In this document: one piece after another, positions 1 to 14,673 of the stretch
How the letters are laid out: each line of letters begins with the position of its first letter
Numbering within the stretch: the stretch's first letter is position 1
Source of the DNA: Monarcha castaneiventris obscurior
Taxonomy: Eukaryota; Chordata; Aves; Passeriformes; Monarchidae
Length of the DNA stretch: 64,000 nt
NCBI GenBank assembly: GCA_026261815.1
Contig: JAMPIT010000856.1
Location: 14,104,001-14,168,000 of the forward strand
Direction: 5' to 3'
Notes under the pieces: model-generated
What the model was told of the DNA's origin: nothing
What the model saw: the letters and a program-made list of their open reading frames with translations, nothing else
Database searches by the model: none
Made by a program: the position numbers and the translations under genes

Positions 1-3000
1 AGTTTTCCTTCAGAGCCCACCAATCTCACAGTTACTGGAGCACAGTGGTAGCTCAAAGTCACCTTTGTCAAAGCAGCCAAGCTTCACTCTGTGCATGTCC
101 CTGCAGCCCCAGCTCTGCACACACGTCTGGCTGAATTAAAATAGGTGTGAACCCTTCCGAAAAGCTGAAAGGTCTTTGCAAGGACCAAAAGTGTTACTTG
201 ATTCCAGGTAAGGTGTCAGCTGAGGAAAAAATCCCAGCTAATTTAGGGACTGCAGGACCTGAAGGGCAGCTCAGTTGTCCAGAGGGCTCTAGCAAGTGAG
301 TTCAGCTACAGCACCTGAGTAATTATTCCCCCTGGGCTAAAGGTGGACACAAACATTGGGTCACTATTGAAAGGCAACTCCACTGACTCTCAATAGATGC
401 AGAAATTAAATAGCAAATTACTGAAAACCTGCAATTCCTTCTGAAAGTGCAGTGCATATTCAAATGCCTTTCCAGTAATCCCAGAATTGTAATTTAGGAA
501 TACCAGGATTGTCATCTAACCTCTGTAGAATTCTGCTTTTTCCAAATTATTCCAAAACAAACCTAATCAGTTTACAGCTACTGCAAACCCCACAAAAAAT
601 AATGTGGAGTCTTTGATAGAAATTGAGCTGCCTTTCCTGATAATTCCCATGTTACTGCACCAGGGTAAACTGTAATGAAATATGGGCAGTGAGATGAAGG
701 CCTTCCCCTCTCCTCAGCTCATGTTCAAATTATTATTATAAAACCATTTCCAACAAAGCCATATTTATCTGGCCCAAGCTCTAGGGCAAAAATTCTCTAT
801 CTGATGTTTAAATAATGACAACCAATTTGCAGGATACTGGTAATCTTAGATCAATTGCCCACAAGCTGTTAAAAAAAATATTGAAACCCCTTCTCTGCAC
901 ACTCTTCAGCAGGATGTGAGCAGGCTGCAAAGCGGTGGGAAAGCTGCAGAGCAGGGAGAGAATGGAGAATCAGACCAACAGGCTCCGTGACATTGTGCAA
1001 CCAGCAGCTGCAACCCAGAAGAAAATGCTATTTAAAAGCCCACTTCCTTTGAAAACATCTGTCTTCACACCTGTAAGCGGTGCACAGTAACTCACTTTCT
1101 CCCACTGTTTTCTTGCTTTGTTTTTCTCTCTTCTGGCTGGACTGTTCAGGTTTTGGGCCAGCAGGAACACGTTCCCCTTCCCTGCACTTCTTCCTCAGTA
1201 AATCAGGACATGGGGTGGGAGAAGGGGCTCTGAAGCACCTCCTGAGCACCCTGCAGGGCACAGCCCCACTCCCCTGGGAGGCTCTGGGGCCAGCAGCAGC
1301 CATCCCTGCAGGGAACAGACCAGGCAGATCAGGGGGACCCTGCTGACTGCAGGGGAAACAATTCTTGCACAAGACAAAGAACCCAGGAACTCAGAAGACC
1401 TCTGAGATGCTGAGTCTCAGCTGCACCCACCTTCCCCATGGGGGCTGTCTCCAGGCAGGGAAGTGTTCCTGGGACCCTCTGGAAGGAATAATAGTAATCT
1501 TCCCCCAGAACTGTAACACTGCCCAACAGAATTCCACCACAGGGATAAAATTCTCTGTAAAAATCTACACAGCATTCAAGTTGTCTCTACAGAGCTCTGC
1601 TCTCTTCAAGTTCATTCCAATTAACAAGCTGCATACTTATAGATTAAAAAAAAAGAAGCACAGTTATTTGGTTTTGCCTCATAAGCAAGAGTTAGTTACA
1701 AAAATACTCGGTATTTTTAGTACAATCTGGGATATTGTAACTGGGCTACATAAAATATCTCATTTTCTAACTTCTGTTTCTCAGCACCAAGATTAACTCT
1801 GTCCCTCACTCTTGCTCTCTATCACTGAAACAACTGCAAACTGCACTCTTTGGTTCCTTCTTTCTGATCACACCTGATTAACTCAAGGTTCTGAATTTCA
1901 AAATATCCCAGTAAGAAACACATCACACCGTGGTCTCAGTGGGTGAGGATAAAGCAGGATAATACCCCTGCTGCTGCTGTCCCCCGCTGCACACCTGGCT
2001 GACTGCTGCCTTCTGTCATAAAGCCACATTTGAAGGACTTGATCAGCCCTCAGCTGCGAGAAGGAAAACTCAAAACAAACCTGCTGCTTCCAGGGACAGC
2101 TCAGTGACTGGGTGTGAGCAGGATGTGAGTTGGAGCTGCCTCCTTTTGCTGGCCCCAGCTGTGTCCCACCACATGGGACTTTGCCAGGCAGGATGGGCCC
2201 TGCAAAGGCTTTTCCTCTCCTTGCTGCACATCCCAGGCAAAGCTGGACCTTTCACTTGGGGAATAGAGGGGCCCTGAGCACAGAGCTGTAGGATTCCCTC
2301 CAGCAATAATTCAGCCTCGCTGGAGACAACCAACTTAATGCAATCTTAATGTGATAAACTGCTAACTTGATTGGATTCAATGAGATGTAAATTATTAGAT
2401 TCAGTAAGTACACAGAGACCATTTCACCTTACATTCTGCTCAAGAGGGCTCTGCCTTCAGTCTCTTCATCATTCCTCTTAATTATATGCAATGCATCATA
2501 GAGATGGGAACAGTTTGGGACTTAAGCTGTCCTCTGACTCCTCACAAGCATCCACAGTGTTCTCTTCTCTGGTAATGTGTCTTTTATTGATAACTTTTTT
2601 CCAGAACCGCTGCCATCACTTACAGACACAAGCTGATCCTCAGCGTGGTCAAATCTGAACTAAAAAAATTGGGTTCACCCAAATTTCTGCAAAATCCCCA
2701 CATGTTTAAGGCAGAGAATGTCTTCCCATGAGGATTCATTTTTAGTAACCAAAAAGTTTGTGGCAACCAGCAGACTTTTATAGCTTCTCATTCACTGAAA
2801 GGTTCTTTAAAATCTGTTCTGCTGAGCAAAGAAATCTGCGTTACCATTCCAAAAAAGGGGAAAAAATGATGGGACGCTATTTAAATATGTACAAAGAGAT
2901 TCACAAAAATATGAGTCCAAAGCAGTGTCTCTGGTCTTGTAAAACTCAAGTGGGATTTACATTCCCCTGTGGTCCATAAACATTTTGAAAAGATTTCTTC

Positions 3001-6000
3001 TTATAACCTTTTTCAGACTCTGACTCAGACAAGTGATGTTTCTTAATTACATTTAGCTGGCGTATTTCTAATCAAAGAAAAGTGTTGGTGTGCACTTTGT
3101 GCTGCTCACCTTCTCCTCACCTTTAACTTCCCTGTCTGCCATTTGAAGGTTTTTTTACCACTCCACCTCCTCACACTGTACTTTCAGATGTTTCCAATTT
3201 ACCAAGATGTAATTCCTAACTACCACCCTTTTTGACAATTAACCTTTGCTGTGAGGAAGGCACACTTCCCACTTTACAGATGTGGCTTCTTCATTGAACA
3301 AGGTCCACAGACTTTTCTTCTTCAATATACAGTCCTTCATGTTAAAAGCCTTTGAGAAAATAACACATAATCTTCTGATCCTATTAAGAACATCCCAGTG
3401 TATGATTTAGCAGAGATCATAGGTATTCCTTCACTTCAGGCATCTCTGAAAGGAATTCTCTAAATAAAAAAAACTCCTACTTGAATTTGTTCAACAGTTT
3501 TATACTGAAACTGTCAAAATAAAGATTCTGATCAACGTTTTCAAAGGATTTGTTTAAGAGTTCAAAACCAAACCAAAACAGTTAATTTCAGACTCCACAC
3601 TTCATGTTGGCCTTTTCATTTTGCCTTAGAGGAGTGTTTCAGAGATCCCAAGTGATGCTGAGGCTGCTGCCCTATAGCTCCCCAAAGACAGACACTCAGC
3701 ATGACATTCTTCATGTCGTCTATGATTTTATTCTGTGTTTCCTTGACAAATGGGAACCAAGTAATTGCCTGTGCAGGGCAGATCTCTTGGGAGAACATCT
3801 AGGGAACAGAGCAAGGGATTTCCAGTTCTCCTGTAACTCAGCAGAGGAGAGGCACAAAGCCTAAGCAACTCCTCCTAAAGCATGCAGCAGCCAGCCCCCT
3901 TCCACCCACCAATTTGGGCTCATTTTCTGCTGGCCTGGCCTGGATTGGAGCTGCTCAGGGTCTGCCCTCACTAAAATCAGGTTTTCAGAGTCCCAGCTGA
4001 CACCACACCAAGGACACCACCACAGCTACCACGGACTCACCCTGCAGATGTTTTACAGCCTGATGAGAAGGTGGATTTGCCTCTTCCATCTGCTAAGAAT
4101 CCAGTTTGGGTGTGAGAGGTGGCTGCTGGTTTGTTCAGCTGGCCCTAGAGGACTGGAGTTTCACATATGGCCCTTTTTGTGGGACTTTCAAATGGATGCC
4201 TGAGGCACTGATGCCTCCCACTTTGAAGTCACCACCTCTGTTTCTCCTTAACACAGGGTTTTTTGGCATTTTAATGGGCAGTTGCTAAGCAGAGGCATGG
4301 CTAAGAAGTCAGCAATATCAGCAGCACCTTTAAAATGACACTTCTGGACATGTAGGAGCTGCTGGCGCTCCCTTTTTGCTCAGCTAGAACTGAGTTTCAT
4401 GCTGCCTGCAGTTCTCAAAAATGCAGCCTGCTCTCTGGCTTTGTGGGCCTTCTTCATCTCATTTGTTTTCCTGCACTTGCTGACAGGTCAGTTATTTCTA
4501 GTTTATTGCTGGTGAATAATGAGCAATTGCATTCCCAGTTAGAAAATCCCTTTGGGATGCAAAGCCACAAATGCTGCAGTATGGACAGACATAATTAGAG
4601 GCCAGTTCAATGCAAAATCCACTGAAATCAAGACACAAGACAGGAGGAGGTGTAATGAGTAATTGCTGCCCAAAAATCCAGGTGCAACTTCTGCAGGGAA
4701 CTCGTTGAAGTATCTCTAAACTATTTGTGGTGTTGGATTTGGGAAAAGAAAGAAGAGGTTGGGAAATCCATCCAGCTCTCAACCAGGACCTCTACAGCCA
4801 TCATCTCACCTTGATGGTGAAGGAAAATGTGAACCTCTTGAGGACAACCTGAACTGAGGAAGAAGATTTTTGGGGCGTGAGGTAGCTCAGAGAGGTCAAG
4901 CCTGAGCAGGCCCTTAGCTGGCAGTATTTTTACAGGCTCTGTCTCCAGCAAATTAACTTCTCATCCAGAACTGTGTTTCCTCCCCAAGTCCATGCTGCAA
5001 GTGCTTCTCTGAAAGGTCAGACAGAAGCTTTAGAGCATCATTGTCACACAGGTTGTTAAAGCTCAGCCTCAGAAACCCAAAGGAAGGCACAAAGCTCATT
5101 CTGCCAGATTAATACAAACAGGGACTTTTATTTCCCATTGACTTGTGTGTACTTAGTCATATTATCACCAGGTACTAATGTGTAGCCCAAAGGACAAGAT
5201 CTGAGCCCAGCTTTAATTAGTTTACAGTAATGAGGTAAACCACATTTCACCTTTCCAAGGAAGTAATTACTTGCACTCTTCTTGCTTTTCAGTACTTGCA
5301 CCACCTTCTTCATCTGCTGTGGGGTGAGGCTGCTGCCTGGTTTGTCAGGAACTCAGCAGGACCAGTGAAAACACACAGAAATGACAGGGGAAAGCTCCTG
5401 AAAATGACACAGCAGACCAGAGGCAAACAAAGGGACAAACCCAGCGACGACACAAAGTGTTTTTAGGGCAGGTCAGCTCATCAGTGTCCAGCTCTGGCAG
5501 GGAAGAGGCTGTTCTGCTGCCCTGGGGTCCCCCAGTGTCCCTGGGGCGCTCTGGGTGCTGAGCTTGGCACGGGCAGAGCCGGGCACAGGGAGCTCTGCCC
5601 CTCCAGAGAGGCTGCTGGGGATGCCCTGAGCTCAGCCACAGCCACAGCACGAGGCTGCAGGGCTCCAGGGGTGGCTCGGGGAAAAGGACCTGCTCCACAC
5701 CACAGCTCTGCTGGTGTCAGCCGGCCTGGAGGGAGCAAGGAAACGGGTCTGCAGCAGAGCTGAGGGAAACTGAACAAAAATGAGGAATTTGAAGTTGTTC
5801 TGGCTTCACAGGGGAATGAAACAGGGCAGTTCCCCACATCTGGGGATTATGCAGCAAAGTGTTTTTCTGCTAGGATCCAGAGTACAGGAATACTTTCCAT
5901 TTTTTGATTGCAAGAACATGAAGGATCCCCAGGCTGGGGCTTCTCCCCACCACTTTCCCTTAACTCAGAGCACTTATGAGAGTGTAAAATAAGCTAAAAT

Positions 6001-6454
6001 AAGGAACCCAGACCTTGAAAAAATATTTGGATTTCAATGACGGACATTCAAGATAGTTAGGGATGATATCTGCTAAAGGGGAAGCTTTTACTTTTCACAA
6101 AAGAATAGGACAAATAAAATATTTACTTTTACAAAGGGGGCATTTTTTCTTTAAAAGTGGTTTAGATCCTGCTTTCACACAACGCTGGCCCCTGCAGGTG
6201 CAAAGCAGCTCCTGCCCTCAGGGGAGCAAGCAGGCCATGGCTGCTCTATTAATAGGGATTTTTGTCTCCATGTGAAATAAGGACCTGTATTCAAAAAGCA
6301 CTCAGAGGGACCGTGGCCTAAGCGATTCTGAAAATCCCAGTTGTTAGTCTTGTCTATAGATATCTAAATATCGTTTAAAATTTTGTTCTAAATAAAATTG
6401 AGTAAGACATCCCCCTCTGGCTCAGTAAACTCTAAGCTCTTCCTGGAGATTTGC

Positions 6455-6471
6455 TTTTTTTTTTTTTTTTT
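6455..6471. repeat. Poly-T tract (17 T)
   Basis: An uninterrupted run of 17 T. There is no clear upstream polyadenylation signal on the opposite strand, so it is better read as a mononucleotide repeat than as the tail of a retrocopy. Confidence 0.85.
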
Positions 6472-9074
6472 CAGAAAATATATTGCTGCTGCAAAAATTT
6501 AACTCAGGTTTCTAAACCACCTCATCTATAAAAAAGGATAATATTAAGCAAGAGAGCCATGAAATAAGAATGATCAAATACTTCCATGCCTTATCATCAA
6601 TAAGACTGTAAATCTGGCCACACCAGTTCACTTCAGGGCATCTGCTCACATTTAATTGAATGATTGTTTTAATTTTTCATTGTTTAAAACCACTCAACCA
6701 CTTATCAAAAGCCAGTTTTGCTCCTAGAGTTGGGCATAAAAACTTCTTTCTCAGCTCCACTGAAAGGTCCCCATTTTTTTCCAGGGGATCCTGGACCCTG
6801 TGAGAGCTGCCTGAGTCCAGATCGTGGGGTTTCTCAGGCAGAATTCCATATCTGGGATCAGATCCTCAGACATCTCCTGGGAACTGTTGCTTGCTTTCAT
6901 CAGAGGAGATCTGGATGCTACTTCCTCCCCAAAACTGTCAAGAGGCTGTTTCCTCTCCAGCTTTTTGTTTATTTAAGGAATCTCAGAGGCTGAACTTCAC
7001 ATGAAATAATGCAGATAAAGGCTTGGTGGCCTTCTCCAACCAGCTTTAGTAAATGGATCATTTCCTGTAGGGTCAGATGTTTCCAGAGAGGCTGCAGCAG
7101 CTGTCAAAGCAACGTGGACCAGTGCTGGCATTGGCAATGCAGCAGTTATCTTGTTAAAACAAATGATGCCACCGCCTGACACCTGTGATGCCTGAAGTCT
7201 CAGCTCATAGTGGGCAGTGTACAGAAAGCAAATTGACCATCCCCACTTTGAACAGCTCCCAGTTCATAAAATTGTGGCAAAAAAAGAGAAGAAGAGGCCC
7301 CCTGCAGGGGCTCAGAGCCCAGGGGAAAGCCCTGAGAGGCAGCAAGGAGCAGCGCTCGGAAAAAAAGCCAAATTCTGGGTCAGTGTCCCTGGGCTTCACA
7401 AAGTGATCAAACACACCCTCAAAACTTCTTTTGAACCAAGGCTTAGATTGTATTTTAAAGTCCTGCTGATTACACCCAGGGAGGTGAGACAGTCAGGTGA
7501 CCTCAGTTTGTGGCAAGACAAGAAAGGCAAAAGAAAGGAAGTCCATAATTCTTGCACACACGCCAAAAAAACTTCTGCTGTCTTTAGGAAAGAGAACACA
7601 TTCTGAGGAGTGCTGGGTTTTTCTCCATTGGTACCAAGGGCACAAACCAGCACAGCACATTTAAAACCCAGACTCAGTTTATTTTTCCAGGGCAGCTTTC
7701 CCTGCAGCATTCATCCCCAACAAACCTGATCTCCAGAATAAGCATTGTACTTATAATGGGTGTAGAAATTGTTAAATCAAAATGTCTGCACCTTCCAAAT
7801 TTTTTAAATCATCCCCTATTGTTTTGTTTACTTTCTTTGTTTAATTTACTTTTTAAATAACAACTCAATTTTGGAATGTAAACGCTGTGTCAAAGCAAAA
7901 GCTAGAATGCTTAAGAAAAATGATTCAGCTTATCCAAAGCAAATGTCTCCAGTTTTCCTCCCAAAGTATTTGCTGAATATCATCTGAATTCACAGAAAGC
8001 TTCAGATCTGCTGAAAATGCTGCTATTAGGTTTGGGACTTTTTTTAAAAAACAAAATTTTGTATTCACTGAAGGCAACTTCCCATTATGAGATTGGCTCT
8101 ATCGTGAGATAGCTTCTAAAATCACGAGATGTTAAACAACAAAAGTGAGATTCTTTAGTCCTCTGGCCTGTACACCTTGCCTGGTCCCTCAGCTCATCTG
8201 TGCAAGTTAATCTTTGCTGCTCTGCACCACAGAAACTTATTTTTTCTTTTAAATGAAACTGAGAATCTTATGTAATTGAATGACTCCAGCATCAAATATT
8301 GTGATACAATCTCAATTTGGGAGACTTGCAATTGCAGATGTCTTAGGGCTAAAACCTATCATTTCCCTGAGTCTGGACTGATTGTGTAGAATTACTGTGG
8401 GCTTTCCTCAGCACAGCAGATGGTGGAGGCTCAAGGGAATCCATTCCAGGTCCCTGATTCTCCTTCCCATCCACACCCTGTTCTACATCACATAATCCAC
8501 TATTTTGCCACTGGCAAGGAAAATGCCATATTCTCATGCCTGATGCTCACCCCATACTCAGCAAAGACAGGAGCAGGGCCACGTTCTCCTGCAGATGCTC
8601 ACCCCAGCCTTCCTTGCACTGCAGAAACTTGCTGGGGTCACCCTGCAAGCAAAATCAGATGCTTGCCCTTCCCCACCCCTGTGTGGCACAGACACACTGG
8701 AATCACAGGTAACAGCCCACCTGAGATGGCAGCAGGGGCTGGGAGACCACCAAATTACACGAGATGCATGGCAAACCCAAGGAGAGCTCCAAATTCATGG
8801 AGTTATGAAACCCCTGGGACCCAGTGCAAGGCTAATTGTCTACTTTAGGTCTCTGAGTGCAATTGCCAGCACTAATGGTTACAGGGACAGATTCCAAGCA
8901 AGCACTATTTAAAACTCAGAACTGGAGGGTTTGGGATAATGCTAAAGCCAAGCAGATAATCTTTATAAAAGAAGAAAACAAAACTGTGATTACAACAGTG
9001 CCACACTTGCCTGATATAATAAATTATGTGGAAGTTATACCAGGACACACAATACTGAGAAGGAACAATCTGGA

Positions 9075-9095
9075 TTTTTTTTTTTTTTTTTTTTT
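9075..9095. repeat. Poly-T tract (21 T)
   Basis: An uninterrupted run of 21 T. On the minus strand it is a poly-A run, with an AATAAA about 50 bases upstream (TTTATT near 9144). That is farther than the usual 10-30 bases, and the adjacent minus-strand frame resembles no known protein, so a processed pseudogene is possible but unsupported. Confidence 0.85.
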
Positions 9096-12000
9096 GCAAA
9101 TGCTGTCGGTGGTTGATATCCAGACATTGGTCATTAGATCTGGTTTTATTACAGCCATAAAAGAAGTGAGTCAACAGCTTAGTCACATCAGGCAGGATAT
9201 GCTTCAAGCACAGCCTGAATGAAAGAATGAAGTTAAACACTGGGAAACACGACGTAATTAGAAAAAGAATCCTAATAGTTTCTTCCCTAAACCAGCACGA
9301 GGCAACGTGCAGGACACTCTTCAAGGCAGACTGCATGGCTCCCTGGGAGGCAGCAGGGTGTGGATTTAAAGGAAATAAGCTGGGTTTATCAGCATGTGTA
9401 TCAGGACAGCAGTTTATTAGCTATCACTGCAGGTCTTCTGGCTTTCAAGAGTATCAGGTATCTTCATCTTGTAAAAGAAATGCAAAGAAAGATATGAAAT
9501 CTGGCTCTTGTCCTACATCTGCTGCCTGTTGACTCCATTTGTGCAGATTATCTTATTACTAAAGGCAGGTTCTGCCAGTGTGAAGGCTGTAGAATAAATA
9601 AGAGAAACAGGTCAGCAGGCTCTGGTAACTTCAAGTGCCACGTGAGTATGGAGCAACCTTTCAAGAGTGATCCAGAACTGAGTCTGATGGATACCTTGGA
9701 CCATTATTTATTTATCTTAAACTGACCTGGCAGCTAAGCACTGTGCCCACAGGAAGAGAAGAGATACAGTGAGCAGGACAGGAGAGAGGAAGGCAGGAAA
9801 CTTCTGCAGATAAGTCAAAATTATCACATCACTGCAGGACTAGAAATAAATCTTTCACATAGAGCATGGCAGATTTATACCACTCCAGGCTTGACTGCAG
9901 GAGGCTGGAAAGTTGGAGTGAGCTTTTCAGAATGTCATTTTATTTCAATGTGGGCACAAGACAAAACCTCAACACTGAGGAGGTTTAATGACACTATATT
10001 ACCAAGGGAAATATGAAATATATATAGACATGGTCACATATGCCTCCTGTCTGATGGCAAGGACTAGCATTTTCTGTTGAACTAGAAAACGTGAATGGAA
10101 CTGGAGTTTTGTGAGCAATGCACTGAGGTGCACCTCTCATGGTCAGTGGGGTGGGAGCAGGGGGCTGTGGATCACTCCCAAGTCCCTGGAGGCCATCAGA
10201 AGGCCTTTGCACAGCTGGTTTGCAACGTGTTCAGAAAAGGACATTAACTCCTCCTTTGGGATCCACAGAGGCAATGGATCTGTGAGGAAGGATCAATATG
10301 GGTAAAAGTGAATGTGCCACCAGAGGACAGTGAATGAAATGTGCTGGGTTTTGTTTGTAAGGTGCATAGATAAAACCACCAAAGCAGCTAAATTCTACAC
10401 ACTTTTACTTACAGACACCTCCTGGCCTGATTCGCTGATGGTTTGGTGATTCACTGCCAGTTTGATGCAGGAATGTCTTGATGAGAACCAGAGGAGCTGC
10501 GTGGGCACAAAATCTCCTCAAGGAGGTGCCCAGTCAGTGCTGCCAGGCTGGGAACTGCACATGGGTGAGGCAGGAATCAGTGACCCACAGGAGGAACCTT
10601 CCTCCAGACCCACACAAAGCCCAAAGCTGCCAGCAGAGGGAAAGCCTCCTCAGACTCCCACCACGCTCAGGCAGGCTCTCCTGCAGGACATCATCATCCT
10701 CCTCCCAAGGGCTGCTCTGCCCACGGGTGCTGTTGGTGCCAGTGGGACACCCCACAGCCACTGCTCCACCTCCACCTTGCTGCCAAAGCATCCCCCACCC
10801 GAGGGAATATCCTTCCTCTGGACTGTGAGGAGCTGGGGGCTGCTGCTGCTGCAGTTCTGCTGCTTTGTGCTGCTTTGTCCTCGGTGTGCAATTACCCGAA
10901 ACACAGAGTCATGAGGCACAATTTACAATCCCTGCAGCTTTTTGGCATCCCACTGTACTGGCTTGCAGATAGAATTGGTAGTAGGATGCAGCAGATAGAA
11001 AGAGCACTCTAATTACAGATTTACATTAAGAGGAAGGTTTAAAAGCTAATAGGGCATTATTAGAATAATGATCCCTAGATGTTCTCCCAGCTGAACATCT
11101 GCCATTACTAATTAAAAACAAGTTAAAGCCAACCTGTTCAAAGAGAAATCAATATTTACAGAAACTAGATACCACCCTAATGTTAGACATGGTGCTGACC
11201 TACAAGTCCCTTCCCACATGCCATACCAAACCAAGGATCTCAAAAAGCACCTTGGTTACAAACCCGTGCCTGTGCAAAAACCACCTTTGTAAAACCAGCT
11301 CAGAAATTTGACTCATGTACAGCCTGTTTGTCTCCTTCATTAGTCAGCTGCCCAACAGTTTTAAATGATTGCCTCATAAGATGATAGGTTACCCACTTTC
11401 TCAGGCTGGGGTGTCATTTTTCCCAAAAGCAGGTTAGAAATTGCATTTCGGGTGGCAGATGAAAATAATCTCCTTGCAGGCTCTGTCTCCTCGGTTTGCA
11501 TCCCTGATTGCTATTGAACTGAGTGTCATTCTGTGGACAGAATCTGCATCAATCTCACTACATGGGAATATTAGAGTCAGTCCTGGAAGTGGAGGCATAC
11601 AGTTACAGACACAAAACAATTAGGCAAAAGAATTACAATAGCAAATAGCTTTGAAATCCATTAGCTACCTCAAACTGCAAAACAAGTGCTTATTGAATTG
11701 GTCATTGTACAACCATCACAGAACAGTACAAACCCCTGAAAATGGGGAAACACCCAGCTGTCTGATCCAAGATGTATTTTAAGATCTACCACCAATATCG
11801 TGCAAGAGAAGTTCAAAAATATGTGGGCTCACACAAAGACTGAAAGAAGAGCATCCAGCCCACAGCTGCAGGCAGCTCTTTGCTAGCCCAGTTCCCCATC
11901 AACATCTGCCTGCACAGGGACTCAACAAAATTAACAGGGGGGTCACTTGCATCAGCTGGCCCAGGACCCTGGCTGCTACAAAGGAAAAACAAAGGAAAGG

Positions 12001-14302
12001 GTTGAAATCCTCCTAATGATTTGCCTTTCCCATCTCACATAAAACCAAATCTATTGAAAAATATTAAAGCCAAGTCTGAGTCTGGAATTTAATTTTGCCA
12101 TCGATCTGACAAAGCCCTTGCATATCAACCATGAGGAGGAGGCACAACGACGGACTTGAGGCCTCAGACTGGAGCTGCTGGCCACTGACAGCTTCCACAG
12201 GCAAAGATCAGTGGCCCCTTTGGAAAACACTGTTCTGTTTGTGTCTGGAAGCAAAGCTCTGTGGTCAGTAAGTGCTCTAGTGTTCCCAGGCCAACAGCAG
12301 TGGAGGAGAAGAGTCAATGGCAGAGGAGTCTCTGCTTTTATAGCAGTGCCCAAGTTGGACTTCAGGGGCCAATAGCAAGCACTGCATGACCCTGCATTTC
12401 TGATTCCATAGGCTGTGTTATTGGAGACTTCTGTGTTTGCAGTGTGGGAGCAATAAAGAGCAAAGGCAAGAAATAAAGAGCCTCCGGGTGCTGACATAAA
12501 ATTAAATCCTGACTTCTCTTTCAAGTTCAAGGTAGGAAAATCACAGCTGTATGTCTTTGTCAAAAGTGTGCCCAAGCACTAACATCATCAAGGACAGAAA
12601 CTTTTACCATGTAATCTTACCACACACTGTATATCATCCAGAGCCTTTGTGGACTTGGATGTAAAATAAACTACTAACCCTCTTTAAAACATGCCAGCAA
12701 GCAGGATTTGGCCCCATTTAAGTAACTTTAGATTACCAATTCCTGATCCACAGGGAGACCAAAACTCCCTTCAGGGCAATATCTGATTAGAGGGGAAACA
12801 GTTGTCGGCCTCTAGGAAACTGCAAATAATTTTTTGTTCAAACCCACAGGGATTTTTGCAAGGCCTGCTGAGCCAACTTCAACAGGGAAAAATATCTGAG
12901 AACCCTGCAATGGTATTCTCTGCAGCTTTCTAAAACCCAGATCCTGCTCATCCCAGTCAGTGAAGCAATCTCACTGAAGTTAATGAAAGCAGTCCCCACC
13001 TAGAAGCCAGGCTCTGCTGCTGCACAGAGAATTGCTCCGTGGTCTCGGTTGAGTTGAGCCACATCAGGTTGTTTGCAGTTACATCCCTCTCCTTGCTCAC
13101 ACTGACAAATTCCATTTTTTCAGTTTGTTTTCTTCCCTTTTTTTTTCCCCCCTTCCTTTCTTCAGTGATGTGTTCCAACATTTTTTCCTCCTGCCAAAGG
13201 CAGAGGCAGGTGAACTGCAGAATAAACATAAAGATATCAGAGCGCTGCACCTGCCTGTAAAATGACATGAATTTAATCAAAACCACTTCTAGGCTCAGGG
13301 CTCAGGCACACAACTGGTCTTGTTGCTCTTCCCCTGGGCAGCTGCTGGTGGTACCTCTAGCGTAGGCTTGGATAAATGTTTGACATCAGCAGCAAGCACT
13401 GAGCAGAGCTGTGGGGGGATTGCATTATTTGATTTCTGATTATGTAGAGCTTCCTTCCTTTTGTGCTCTCATTGACCTCATGGATTACAGTAAAGCTGTG
13501 GCTAACCCGAGACGGATTCTGCTTATGCCTCACTTATGCCAAAGTAAATCAAGAGAAATCGTGGCACAGCCAGTGGGACTACACGAGGGTTAAGACTGGA
13601 TACAAAGCTCATTAACATTTTTAATGGCACTACTTTTTGATCAAGCAGTTACTCTTTTTACCTAGAACAATAACAGCAACAAACAAGTCAGGCCTCAAGG
13701 AGGAGAATATGTGTCCACTGACAGACAAATTACTCTTGCTGAAAATTCAAAATAAGATTTTTTTTTTTTATATCAAGGAAATAAAACCAAATTAATGGTG
13801 GCTTTTATGACCACTTAAAGCATCCACCTGCAGGGAGGTATTTTTGCTGTATCTGCTAAGTGTGGTGCCTAAAAATACCCACAATACCTAGAAAGTGAGA
13901 AAAAAAATCAGTCTTTTCTTCTGATCATTTTATGATGGTTACATCTAATTCAAAGTGTATCAGACAAGAAAAGAAGAGTGCAAGGAAGCCAGAACCTTTA
14001 ATCTACTTAATTAATAGGGGGGATAGCATGTGAAAGCTTCATGTAAAATGAGAAAGCAATCTTATTCTGCTCAGGCTGGCTGCTCATTTGGTGGACGGGC
14101 AGAAGTTAACAACGGGCCTTGCAATCCATTTAATTGGCCACAAAACCAGAGCCTGCATCAGCCCCTTTTCCACGGAGCCTCACTCCTTTATGCCTCCTGT
14201 TCCTCCCCCACAGAAAGCCAAGGTGATGCTGCAGGACCTCCCTTCATGTCCAGCCTGGTGGGTGCTGCTGGGGCACTCAGTGCTGGGGCAGCTGCAGGAC
14301 CC

Positions 14303-14673
14303 GGGGGATGCAGGGCTGCAGGGGCTGCAGGGGCTGCAGGGGCTGCAGGGGCTGCAAGGGCTGCAGGGGCTGCAGAGGATGCAGGGGATGCAGGGGCTGC
14401 AGGGCTGCAGGGGCTGCAGGGATGCAGGGCTGCAGGGGCTGCAGGGGATGCAGGGGCTGCAGGGATGCAGGGCTGCAGGGGCTGCAGGGGATGCAGGGGC
14501 TGCAGGGATGCAGGGCTGCAGGGGCTGCAGGGATGCAGGGATGCAGGGCTGCATGGGCTGCAGGGATGCAGGGGATGCAGGGATGCAGGGGATGCAGGGG
14601 CTGCAGGGGATGTAGGGCTGCAGGGATGCAGGGGATGCAGGGATGCAGGGCTGCAGGGGCTGCAGGGCTGCAG
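14303..14673. repeat. GC-rich minisatellite, GGGGCTGCA / GGGATGCA units
   Basis: About 370 bp built from interleaved 8-9 bp modules GGGGCTGCA, GGGCTGCA and GGGATGCA. The first third is nearly pure GGGGCTGCA; the later part mixes in the ATG-bearing module. Several long open frames cross it on both strands (LQG/CRG/AAG repeats on plus, SPC/HPC repeats on minus), but they arise because the units are stop-free in all frames. It lies 5.9 kb upstream of the GPR139 start codon. The GGGATGC core recurs in three other arrays in the window. Confidence 0.95.

Larger units (their letters stand above)
1..14302. other. Upstream intergenic DNA, no gene recognised
   Basis: Open frames on both strands are all under 180 residues, lack recognisable domains, and do not sit between plausible splice sites that I could join. 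Composition is ordinary, AT-leaning vertebrate DNA with few CpGs. Small simple-sequence tracts are present (T17 at 6455-6471, T21 at 9075-9095). I see no LTR, CR1 tail, tRNA or CpG island. Distal enhancers or a non-coding RNA could be here but nothing in the sequence proves it. Confidence 0.6.

Noticed and set aside
8905..9336. Processed pseudogene on the minus strand next to the T21 tract
   Set aside because: The AATAAA is too far from the tail and the frame resembles no known protein; a simple poly-T repeat explains it.
12051..12575. Minus-strand 174-residue frame
   Set aside because: No recognisable domain, no splice context or promoter; length is within chance for this much sequence.
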